Assembly (NCBI RefSeq): GCF_016811075.1
Contig: NZ_JAFBGL010000007.1
Location: forward strand, 124,001-188,000
Source: Oceaniferula flava
GTDB taxonomy: Bacteria > Verrucomicrobiota > Verrucomicrobiia > Verrucomicrobiales > Akkermansiaceae
Direction of reading: 5' to 3'
Length of the DNA stretch: 64,000 nt
Shown here in pieces: positions 9,036 through 16,834 of the stretch. Numbering within the stretch: position 1 is the stretch's first letter; each line of letters opens with the position of its first letter. Position numbers and translations under genes: made by a program. Under the pieces are notes generated by a model. The model did not search any database, was not told the DNA's origin, and worked only from the letters and a program-made list of their open reading frames with translations.

Positions 9036-9066
9036 TACCTATCGCCATTTGATGAAAAACCTGCCG
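9036..9066 (-). promoter_or_regulatory. ECF-type promoter copy 1 (before PEP-CTERM gene 8256-9029)
   Basis: Minus strand: CGGCAGGTTT at 9066-9057, 13-base spacer, GATAGGTA at 9043-9036. Same elements and identical spacing as the copies at 13298, 14447 and 16610. The upstream flank (9067-9100) is AT-rich and resembles the flank of copy 2 (TTAA.TGAGAT.AAATCAT), like an UP element. Confidence 0.8.
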
Positions 9067-9220
9067 CGTTAAATGAGATTAAATCATGATTATTATCAGA
9101 CAACACCAATGCGCTACCACTCCCGCCGTGCACACGCTATGATTTCCAACATTCTCGCTTGCTGCGAAACCACGGCCACCTAACCAAAGGCAACGGCCCC
9201 GCTGCACGAGAACTGCCTGT

Positions 9221-9913
9221 TCACTTCTCCACCCAGCCAGTAAACTCATCGATGGAACGATAGCCGGCTGATCCGGTGACACGGTCCTTATAGAGGAAAA
9301 CGAAGGCTCGCTTGTTCTCGAAATAGGGCCACAAACTCGCGGCAAAGATCTTTGACTTACCGTTTTTATTCATGAAAAAACGAACCTGATAGTTGGCGAG
9401 TTCACCTTTACGTTGCGGTCTGAAAATCGTTTGGCTACCAGGTTCGAAGCGCAGTTTTTTATCCCCAAGCTCTCCGGCAAACGTTTCTTGAGCGAGATTG
9501 ATCAGCATGATCTGGCTCGGCTTAAATGCCGGATCATCGGCACGCACGATGATAGTCTGCAGCAAACCTCCTCTAGCAGGAAACACTAACACCAGAAAGC
9601 GCTTGCCCGTCTCCGGGAGCTTAATGGAGGCAAGAGCACGGAACTCATCCGCAGTGTTTCGGCCCAATGCGAACTCGCTCGCTTTCGCCGGAGCGGCGAC
9701 AGGCTTGGAGAAGCAGTTATCTGGCAGAGCAAAAGGCTCGGTGCGTGTTTCGCCAGTTGCGAGAACATATTCGCCGCCTCGTTCTTTTAAGCCGAACGAG
9801 GTAAAGCGGAGAAGGACGCCCTTCTGGGACGTTTCAGATGTTTCGGATACTTTTTCCTGTGCCACAACGGACACTTGAATGGCTAGGAAGATTGCTAAGA
9901 TAATGTAATTCAT
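9221..9913 (-). CDS. Secreted hypothetical protein encoded behind the Verru_Chthon A gene
   Basis: A 230-residue protein with an N-terminal signal peptide (hydrophobic 3-18, VVAQ cleavage region). The rest is a predicted beta-rich domain with repeated short hydrophobic strands (VLLRFTSFGL, FLVLVFPARGG, YQVRFFMN, AFVFLYKD). I do not recognise a named family. It begins six bases after the stop of the 9920-13186 gene, so it is almost certainly co-transcribed with it and should belong to the same surface or secretion function. Confidence 0.7.
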   Translation of the reverse strand: MNYIILAIFLAIQVSVVAQEKVSETSETSQKGVLLRFTSFGLKERGGEYVLATGETRTEPFALPDNCFSKPVAAPAKASEFALGRNTADEFRALASIKLPETGKRFLVLVFPARGGLLQTIIVRADDPAFKPSQIMLINLAQETFAGELGDKKLRFEPGSQTIFRPQRKGELANYQVRFFMNKNGKSKIFAASLWPYFENKRAFVFLYKDRVTGSAGYRSIDEFTGWVEK

Positions 9914-9919
9914 GGGAAA

Positions 9920-12900
9920 TTAAATTTCGTTCGATGCCAACCAGCGGAAAGCGACCACTCTGAGCTTCCGCCCGAACTGTTGGTTCACCTGGCTGACCAA
10001 CTCATCTGGCTTGAGGTGACTTGCGTCGGCAGGGTCGATGTAGTCGGCGACCCGTTGGATCACGGCCTCACAGCGGGCACTGGCCAAGACCTGTCCTGTC
10101 TCACTGCGCGATTCACCGTAGGCACGCACGGTGAAGGTATCTGAACGCGGGGTGAATCTCGTTCCGAGTGTGGTCAAGATGTCGCCCTGCTTAACGTGGC
10201 CAGGCACATGAGTCATCTGCGATCCTGATTCCGCCTCAGGGAACGCCGTGGCCGAAGAGGCTGATCCAGTGCTCCGGGAGCCACTTTCCAGCTCTTTGTT
10301 CAAAGTCCGATCAAGCGCCGACTGCAGGGCACCCGATGTCGCAAGTTCGGGATCAGAAACGACTCGACGATTTACGAAGTCCGAAAGCGATAGAAATGGC
10401 CCACGTTTTCTCACCTCCTCCACCATCGCCTCTGCCAGTTCCTCAAGTTCATCATCGGAGGGGTCACGGAAGCCGACCCACTGGTTCTCCATGGAGGGAT
10501 CATTCAGCTCCTCCACGCGCACCGCAGATCCGTTAGGCATTAGCAGGCCGGCGATCGGGTTATTGGCACTTTCCCAGTCGACACTGGAATCTTCACTACG
10601 TTCCACGGGAACAGCTAGGCCGTGGGTGGAGCGGAACATCGCGAGCCATGCGGCGGGGTCTGTGGAGTTGATATTGAATGCACCGTGCACGCGCAGCAGG
10701 GATGCCACTTTCAGATGAGCATCACTTTTCGGACTGCTGCCATCGAAGACCTCATTGGTATCCGACTCTGGATCTTGACCGGCATACAAGTAGTGGCGAT
10801 TTGGCAATGGCGTTGGATCGCCATCCAGCCCGGCCAGACGAGCAAGTAGGGTTCGGGCGGACCCCGCCTGATCGCTGGTGTGATGCGGCGCATTGCGATC
10901 GGCAATGGATGAGACAAACCATTGGTCCCACAAGGCATCGTTCGCAAGCCACGAGTGATCCACCGCCGGCATGCCATTGAAAGTGCCGGTTGTCTCGTCC
11001 GGAGCAATACTGGGCGGAGCGAACGAGTTGCCAATTGCATGCGTAATGCTGGGCTGCAGGATCCGATTGTGAAACTTGGCACTGTTGTACTTGGTAATTT
11101 CCAATCCATTGGCAAGCGCGTGCTGGAAGCTGCCCAGAGAAATCGGCCGCTCCCGTGGAACCGAGTGAGTGATGAGGTAGGATTGTCCATTATCCGCCTT
11201 ATAAGATGCGCCGAAATACCCCTTACCACCATCGTAATCGAAATCGCGATCCAAGCCGCCGTTGATCGCCTGCATCATCGGTTCGTAGGGCAGGGAATGC
11301 AGGGTATTGGGATCGGTGGCCTGGTGATCAAAGCCCATGGAAGCAGGGCTCAGGCGCGCGAGGTATCTGGATTTGATCGAGCCTTCTTTCTCAGTTCGGG
11401 CGAGGTAGGAAAACAGAGCCAGCGGCTGCGGCACGGTTAGATCACTTGGGGATGAGAATGTTTTTTCAGGAACATCATTAAACATTTCTGAGGGGAAGTC
11501 GGTAGCAGACAAGGAGTCATCCCAAGAGGTCCGATCAATCATCAGTCCACCATTCCAATACAGATTCGACGTATCGGTTCCCACATAACTAAGAAACTCG
11601 ATCAGCCCCCATTGGTTAGCACCCCTTTCAGATGACTGGCTCATCGCAATGCTGATGGAACTCGAATCATCGACCACGATGCCAGTGTCCAGCGAGAACC
11701 CACCGGTGCCCGACCAGCCAAGCTTGCCTTCAAAGCTACCAAAAGCCTCACTGGGTGTTGTCGCTTGTCGGCCACGGCTGAAAATCTGCACCTCGCCGGG
11801 GCGCATCACTACAGGCTCGTTCTGGCCGGTTTCCATGCTGATATTGCTGCCATACTCGGGGCTGATATCATTGAAGTGCACCGTCTTGGTTGTATTGCCT
11901 GCTTTGATCGTGAAATCATAAGGAAGCCCCCAGCAGCGACTCGTCAGGTGACCTCCGGGCTGCATGATTAGGTTGGCATCGAAGGGATTCCACAGCCAAA
12001 GGATCGGCTCTAAAACCACATAGACCCGGTAGGACGGGTCTTCGACACTACCTTCATTGCGCGTGTAGGCGGATATATACCATGATGCTCGCAGAATGAC
12101 CGGGCGTAGATAGGGGAAAAATGTATCGGTGGCGGCAGCCGTTTTATCCGCCTCTCCCACCAAGCAGGGAATGCTGCTGTTCAAGCTCCCGCCATCGGGG
12201 TGCGTGAAGCTAGCGGCATCGTAGCTGAGCCTAGTGCTCAACTCGTGGAAGACGTGTAACTCCTTGAAGTTAATCCCTCGGCGACTTCCATACTCATAGA
12301 GCGCCATATTTGAATCGGCAGATTCCGGCTGCTGCAAGTAGAGACTCAGGTCCTTACGCAGACCTCCATTGCGGACATCCGTAAGTAGACCTTCGGACCA
12401 AACGGTGTAGGAGCTGGGCTCCTTGACATCTCCGGTTTCACTGAGAGGAATCAAATCGACCGACTGGCCAGAGGCGATCAGGTCTAACTTGGCATCCGTG
12501 CGGGGCACAGCTTCGAGACCTGGGATAGCCCCATGACCGGCCGGCGGTGACTGCCAGCGGCTGAGGTGGTCAGCCGTATCCTCAAGCTCCGGCTCCAATG
12601 AGCTGCCAAGCCTAGCTTTGGCATTTTCATCAATCACAGCATAAGCAAGCCCTCCTTGAGCAAGCAGCACTTTGGGTGCGGAAAGATCTACCGTCGATTG
12701 ATCACCGTTCAATGAAATCAAATCGGTAGCGGTGTTAGGAAACGATGGATCGTTAAGAAGCTCGGGATTACCTGAGACTAACCAGCGACGGAATTGTGGA
12801 TCGGGCCGCTGTTCCGACGAACCAGGCCAGCTGTCCCAGGTGCCTACCCAGCGCTTTCGGCTATCGGTTAGACTACTATCAAGCAAATCCGCGGCGGCAT

Positions 12901-13186
12901 TGATCCGCTGGTCGGGGCCGAGCTCACTTTGCAATTGCCCGATGGCCAGCATGAGAGCCAAGCGGGCATTGGCACGAGCCTCGGCACTGGCTTCCTCCTG
13001 AGACTCTGCACGCACGCTAATCGAAGACAGGCTTAACATGGCCAAGGAAATCATCACCAGGAGCACCATCACCGAAATCGTCGCGATCAGAGCAAAACCA
13101 TCAGCACCACGGCTCAACGATCTATCAGATGGGCGAACAACTGAGTGACCGGGAGTTTTTTCAGAAATTTTTTGCCTGGAAGTCAT
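9920..13186 (-). CDS. Verru_Chthon cassette protein A-like, large prepilin-type protein
   Basis: About 1088 residues from the ATG at 13186 (MTSRQKISEK), chosen because the frame upstream to 13294 runs into the promoter at 13298. Residues 30-60 form a type IV prepilin-like segment (ADG followed by FALIATISVMVLLVMISLAM), then a charged helix (EASAEARANARLALMLAIGQLQ). The remaining thousand residues are extracellular, rich in Ser, Asp, Gly and aromatic residues. Length, pilin-type start and the LALMLAIGQLQ.ELGPDQR signature fit TIGR02600, a Verrucomicrobia/Chthoniobacter family normally encoded with cassette proteins B, C and D. No B-D partners are seen here; only the small secreted gene at 9221 follows. 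Its molecular role is unknown; a pseudopilus- or secretion-related surface function is inferred. Confidence 0.75.
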   Translation of the reverse strand: MTSRQKISEKTPGHSVVRPSDRSLSRGADGFALIATISVMVLLVMISLAMLSLSSISVRAESQEEASAEARANARLALMLAIGQLQSELGPDQRINAAADLLDSSLTDSRKRWVGTWDSWPGSSEQRPDPQFRRWLVSGNPELLNDPSFPNTATDLISLNGDQSTVDLSAPKVLLAQGGLAYAVIDENAKARLGSSLEPELEDTADHLSRWQSPPAGHGAIPGLEAVPRTDAKLDLIASGQSVDLIPLSETGDVKEPSSYTVWSEGLLTDVRNGGLRKDLSLYLQQPESADSNMALYEYGSRRGINFKELHVFHELSTRLSYDAASFTHPDGGSLNSSIPCLVGEADKTAAATDTFFPYLRPVILRASWYISAYTRNEGSVEDPSYRVYVVLEPILWLWNPFDANLIMQPGGHLTSRCWGLPYDFTIKAGNTTKTVHFNDISPEYGSNISMETGQNEPVVMRPGEVQIFSRGRQATTPSEAFGSFEGKLGWSGTGGFSLDTGIVVDDSSSISIAMSQSSERGANQWGLIEFLSYVGTDTSNLYWNGGLMIDRTSWDDSLSATDFPSEMFNDVPEKTFSSPSDLTVPQPLALFSYLARTEKEGSIKSRYLARLSPASMGFDHQATDPNTLHSLPYEPMMQAINGGLDRDFDYDGGKGYFGASYKADNGQSYLITHSVPRERPISLGSFQHALANGLEITKYNSAKFHNRILQPSITHAIGNSFAPPSIAPDETTGTFNGMPAVDHSWLANDALWDQWFVSSIADRNAPHHTSDQAGSARTLLARLAGLDGDPTPLPNRHYLYAGQDPESDTNEVFDGSSPKSDAHLKVASLLRVHGAFNINSTDPAAWLAMFRSTHGLAVPVERSEDSSVDWESANNPIAGLLMPNGSAVRVEELNDPSMENQWVGFRDPSDDELEELAEAMVEEVRKRGPFLSLSDFVNRRVVSDPELATSGALQSALDRTLNKELESGSRSTGSASSATAFPEAESGSQMTHVPGHVKQGDILTTLGTRFTPRSDTFTVRAYGESRSETGQVLASARCEAVIQRVADYIDPADASHLKPDELVSQVNQQFGRKLRVVAFRWLASNEI

Positions 13187-13297
13187 GATCAAGTCGATTG
13201 GGTGGTTAGATGATAAATAATGATAATCCGAACCAAGCTTCAGCAACCCGACTAACACACTAACATGTTCATCAGGCGACGGAAGCCCAGCCATATA

Positions 13298-13328
13298 TAC
13301 CTATCAGTATTCTTGGGAAAACCTGCCG
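13298..13328 (-). promoter_or_regulatory. ECF-type promoter copy 2 (before Verru_Chthon A gene)
   Basis: Minus strand: CGGCAGGTTT at 13328-13319, 13-base spacer, GATAGGTA at 13305-13298. It lies 111 bases before the ATG at 13186, and only three bases before an in-frame ATG at 13294. Confidence 0.8.
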
Positions 13329-13457
13329 CTTTTAAAACAAAAAACCATGTCACGCCCCCATGGCGGCAGGTGCGAAGGAACCGACACGACGTGCGGAATG
13401 AACTTACACCAGGCGATCGTCGCCGTTCCACCTGGAGCGCATTCAACCCACTATCCC

Positions 13458-13492
13458 AAAAAAAGGGGCACCGGCCACTTCGCCAATGCCCC
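13458..13492 (-). terminator. Terminator downstream of the 13516-14358 PEP-CTERM gene
   Basis: Minus strand stem-loop bounded by GGGGCATTGGC and GCCGGTGCCCC, followed by seven T residues; nearly the same sequence as the terminator at 7409-7442. Confidence 0.88.
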
Positions 13493-13515
13493 AATTACAT
13501 TCATCACCGGCGTTC

Positions 13516-14358
13516 TTACTTGCGGCGGCGTAGGAGCAGTGCAAGCCCACCAAGTCCGAGAAGGGCGGCTGAAGAAGGCTCAGGAACTACATAAATAACC
13601 TCAACGTTATCAAACGAAGTATTTACGCTACCTCTTGCGGTTAAGCCAATCTCATCAAATGTATAATTATTGACGTCTCCCGCGTCCGTCAGCCAAGTTT
13701 GCGATACCGATTCCTGTCCCGCAATATCGGAACCGCTCCATGTCGCGGTCGTCTGAAGATCACCGCCAATGTTTTCAATCTCTAATGTATAATCAAACCA
13801 TAATCCATCCTCACCATACGCACTATTATTCGTTCTGTCTTGTAGGCGAGTTAGGAGTTCGCCGAGACCTTGTCCGTCCGATTCTCTTAACTCAAATCGA
13901 TCCGTGAAACGTTGGGCCGTCGCTAGCATACCGGAATCATTGGCTGTAGCTCCCCAGCCGAGCCCTGCTGCAGTTGTATCGCCTGTCACAACGCTCCCGT
14001 TAGAATTATACAAACCGGCGCTTAGCTGTCGGCCGCTGGGCCAACGTGTATCATTATAAAAATCAAAGGTTAACGTAATCTTGGAACCAACCACCGACAG
14101 ATCCTGAGCGGCAAAGGTGGTGACAGCCCCATAAAAATCCGTGGCAGTGTCTGTATCCCTCAGACTCATCACGCTTTCACCACCGACCGTCTCAACGGGC
14201 AATGAGTTAAACCCGGTGGCATTGAGGAGATACCAGCCATTCCGGTTTCCATCATTAAAATCATCGCTGAAAACCGTCGCTGCCATAGATTCAGATGCAA
14301 CCATCAGGGTTGCCAGTGTAATTGCTGTTTTCGTTATTTTTTTGTTCATTGTATTCAT
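13516..14358 (-). CDS. PEP-CTERM sorting domain protein
   Basis: A 280-residue secreted protein. Signal peptide about 1-26 (ends ESMAA), a beta-sandwich-like region starting TVFSDDFNDGNRNGW, a pattern seen at the start of many concanavalin/laminin-G-like modules, then VPEPSS, helix and LLLRRRK. The tract CDS-internal motifs (ITLTFDFYNDTRW, YTLEIENIGG) fit an LamG-type carbohydrate-binding fold; this is inference. It is preceded by ECF promoter copy 3 with an 88-base leader and followed by a terminator of its own, so it is a single-gene unit. Confidence 0.85.
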   Translation of the reverse strand: MNTMNKKITKTAITLATLMVASESMAATVFSDDFNDGNRNGWYLLNATGFNSLPVETVGGESVMSLRDTDTATDFYGAVTTFAAQDLSVVGSKITLTFDFYNDTRWPSGRQLSAGLYNSNGSVVTGDTTAAGLGWGATANDSGMLATAQRFTDRFELRESDGQGLGELLTRLQDRTNNSAYGEDGLWFDYTLEIENIGGDLQTTATWSGSDIAGQESVSQTWLTDAGDVNNYTFDEIGLTARGSVNTSFDNVEVIYVVPEPSSAALLGLGGLALLLRRRK

Positions 14359-14718
14359 GGTCTTTTCTTTAAAAGGCGCGTGAGAGACAGGTCATCCACT
14401 CTCACATCTCAAATCATTGATTTAATGGCTTTCACGCCATATTAGCTACTTATCGCCATCTAGAGAAAAACCTGCCGCACTTAATGAGATAAAATCATCA
14501 TCATTATTACGGGTCCATCAGAGGCGCATTCTATGGCGCTCACTCAAAAAAAACCAAGGGATCTCCCTCCCCTGCACACCTCGATTAAGTGATCAATTTT
14601 CGCACAAAAAGTTCTCGCACCCTCGCACGGGGACACCAGCGACGTGTTAGCACGTCGCATTTCCCAATGAACTCATCGAACGGGCGCTCAATCGCCCAGT
14701 GACCTTAGCTGCCGATAT
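14359..14718. other. Intergenic region with promoter copy 3 and hairpins
   Basis: 360 bases without a gene. Besides the promoter at 14447-14477 it holds an 8-bp perfect hairpin (GCGACGTG, loop ttag, CACGTCGC, 14639-14658) and a short GGGCG/CGCCC hairpin near 14684-14699, which may end the FecR transcript although no T-run follows. Confidence 0.5.
14447..14477 (-). promoter_or_regulatory. ECF-type promoter copy 3 (before PEP-CTERM gene 13516-14358)
   Basis: Minus strand: CGGCAGGTTT at 14477-14468, 13-base spacer, GATAAGTA at 14454-14447 (one base differs from the other copies). Flanked upstream by AT-rich sequence like copy 1. Confidence 0.8.
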
Positions 14719-16062
14719 TTACGGCTTTTTCATGACCAATTCCAATCTTGGCCCTGCGGCTTCACGGTGTCGGCTCGAGGCGAACCCATGCACCATGGAT
14801 TTGCCCGGTGTTTCACAGTGAATGATGAAGCCGGCTTCACCACTTTGGTCGGCTTTCAGGAAAGCCAGCAATTCAGGAGAATCCAGCACCACCGTCTGGC
14901 GGAGATTGGCACGGCGAATGGAAAACTGGGCGACCAACGATCCATGCTCCGGTTTGGGAGCTTTCTCCCAGAGCTCTCCAGTCGTAGGCCAGCTCTCGTG
15001 CTCACCGTCGGGGATGCCGTAAATTCCGAAGTGGCTCACTACAGGCATGTCATTGGCCCCCATGCCGATGCCGGTTGGCACGGAGTTGAGAATCAATCGT
15101 GCTTGAGCGACCTGGTCAAAGTCGATTTCGGAAACATCAAAGGCAAGCAATGATCTGCGGTCGAACTGAGCATGCGACCGGGTTTCGACATGTTTCACCA
15201 TCAGCAAGTCAGTCCTCTCGAGCCCGTGAATGCCAGTCCGGACCACGGTTCTTTCCCTGCCATTCGTTCTCAGGACGACGGGCTGCTCGCTTATTTTCGC
15301 GCCCTTCACCTTGTTCCAATCCAGGTTCATATGAATGCTGTTTTCATCCATGCTGGCTCTTTCCATGGTGACCAGGTGTTTCACAGCGCCACGATTGTGA
15401 TGCACCGCGATCTCGCCCTCCTCCACTGACAGTCGGGCCCCGCTGTTTCCCTCGCCCATCGACAGGGAAAACCGGGTGCCCAGATCGATCACCTTGCCGT
15501 GGCGGGTGTTCACTTCGAAGCCAACTGCTTGTTCCGGCACATGAAACGAGGCATTGCCATAGTCAAAAATGATCTCCATCTCGGAGACCACCTCAATACG
15601 AGCCGGCCCCTCCATCACCATCTCCACGCCTGAATGGAAGCCAAGTGTCACCACCCCAGACTGCAAGGTGTATACACCGGGGGAAAACTCAGCACCGTCG
15701 ACGGTGGAATGTTCACTTTGCCACCCGGCCATTTCGCTCGAGAGAATCACGCCTACCGACGGCTCTTCTTTCCCAATCCAGAAAAATACCGCCAAGCATG
15801 CCGCCAGAGAGCCGGCCATGACGATGCGAGTGAATGTTTTTTTATGCTTCGGTGGCGCCGCCTTTTCCTCCGCATACTTGCTGGGCAAGGCATTCTCTTG
15901 CAGGGCGATGCTTCGGAGCGAGGTCTCCGTCATTGCCTCCTGCAGATACCGTTGCCGAAGATCCGGGTCAGCGAGCATGCGCCGCTCGAGCTCGTTGATC
16001 TGAGCGTCGCTGGCGCGTGACTGGAAATAACCATTCAGCAGTTCTTGGTCTGACTCTTTCAT
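14719..16062 (-). CDS. FecR-domain anti-sigma/regulator-like protein with C-terminal DNRLRE-like domain
   Basis: A 447-residue protein. Residues 1-55 form a cytoplasmic helical region (ELLNGYFQSRASDAQINELERRMLADPD) typical of sigma-binding N-termini in Planctomycetes/Verrucomicrobia. One membrane helix lies at about 77-96. A FecR domain covers about 105-225 (GVVTLGFHSGVEMVMEGPARIEV, then VIDLGTRFSL...VEEGEIAVHH). The C-terminal half (about 265-445) looks like a DNRLRE domain (LLAFDVSEIDF...ARLILN), an unusual addition in place of the LamG module often found in these proteins. It overlaps the sigma gene by four bases (ATGA), indicating translational coupling and a sigma/anti-sigma pair. Confidence 0.85.
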   Translation of the reverse strand: MKESDQELLNGYFQSRASDAQINELERRMLADPDLRQRYLQEAMTETSLRSIALQENALPSKYAEEKAAPPKHKKTFTRIVMAGSLAACLAVFFWIGKEEPSVGVILSSEMAGWQSEHSTVDGAEFSPGVYTLQSGVVTLGFHSGVEMVMEGPARIEVVSEMEIIFDYGNASFHVPEQAVGFEVNTRHGKVIDLGTRFSLSMGEGNSGARLSVEEGEIAVHHNRGAVKHLVTMERASMDENSIHMNLDWNKVKGAKISEQPVVLRTNGRERTVVRTGIHGLERTDLLMVKHVETRSHAQFDRRSLLAFDVSEIDFDQVAQARLILNSVPTGIGMGANDMPVVSHFGIYGIPDGEHESWPTTGELWEKAPKPEHGSLVAQFSIRRANLRQTVVLDSPELLAFLKADQSGEAGFIIHCETPGKSMVHGFASSRHREAAGPRLELVMKKP

Positions 16063-16604
16063 GAGGATAATGGGGAAACCATTTTACTTGTGATACATTG
16101 GCGCAGGCGATCACGGAGACGGCCTATTTTTTTATACAGCGAATTGGCAGAGGTGTTCGCCGCCTCCGCGAGCTCTTTGATGCGTCCATGCCCGAGGTAA
16201 GGAGCCAGGACCAATTCACGATCTGTCTCGCGCAAGCCCTCCAGGCAGGAGGCCAAGGCAGTGTGCCGCTGGCTGTATTCGGCGTCTTCGAGGTTCTCAG
16301 CTTCGCCGGCGAGAATGGCGATCAATTCATTACTAAAGACGGCTCCGGATTTCTTCTTTTGCTCGTGGTAACGGTAGCAGTGGAAACGGACGATGACCTT
16401 ACCCCATGGCAGAAAGCCGTCGCCGGTGTCGAGCTGGTCAAATTTTTTCCACATGATCACGCTGGCGTCCTGGAAAACATCGTCCACGGCATTCCAGTCC
16501 GGCAGCAAACTACGCGCGAATGCTCGCAGGGCGTTCTCGTGCTGCAGCAAAAGGCGCATGAAATCCGCCTCGCCGAGCCGAGCTAATTTGTTATCTTCAG
16601 CCAT
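16059..16604 (-). CDS. ECF sigma factor, Rhodopirellula/Verrucomicrobium family
   Basis: A 181-residue sigma-70 family factor. Region 2 covers about residues 14-85 (FMRLLLQHENALRAFARSLLPDWNAVDDVFQDASVIMWKKF) and region 4 about 118-172 (LREtDRELVLAPYLGH, then an HTH with AEAANTSANSLYKKIGRLRDRL). The sequence resembles TIGR02989 (Sig-70_gvs1). Its ATG lies five bases after the -10-like GATAGGTA at 16610, so the transcript could be leaderless; an alternative start is Met16 at 16559, which has GAGGCGG upstream. The same promoter motif precedes three surface gene units to the left, which strongly suggests that this factor reads its own promoter and theirs. Confidence 0.88.
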   Translation of the reverse strand: MAEDNKLARLGEADFMRLLLQHENALRAFARSLLPDWNAVDDVFQDASVIMWKKFDQLDTGDGFLPWGKVIVRFHCYRYHEQKKKSGAVFSNELIAILAGEAENLEDAEYSQRHTALASCLEGLRETDRELVLAPYLGHGRIKELAEAANTSANSLYKKIGRLRDRLRQCITSKMVSPLSS

Positions 16605-16609
16605 TTTTC

Positions 16610-16640
16610 TACCTATCCGTCATTGAGATCAAACCTGCCG
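16610..16640 (-). promoter_or_regulatory. ECF-type promoter copy 4 (autoregulatory, before the sigma gene)
   Basis: Minus strand: CGGCAGGTTT at 16640-16631, 13-base spacer, GATAGGTA at 16617-16610. Its position directly before the sigma gene is the usual arrangement for an autoregulated ECF factor. Upstream flank 16641-16675 is AT-rich. Confidence 0.82.
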
Positions 16641-16834
16641 ACATTTTTTATATTTTCCGCAATTTAATACCACTAAATTGCGCCAAGCTCATCTGACGGG
16701 TCAATGAGGAAGCGTGTCCTCCACCCCTTTTTGCCATCGAAATAACCTTGTCGCCGCGGGTGGTAGTCGTTGCAATGGACCGAGAAGCGCCGCGATTGAA
16801 ACAAGTTGTTTTTTCCCACGTAATCCATCCACCT

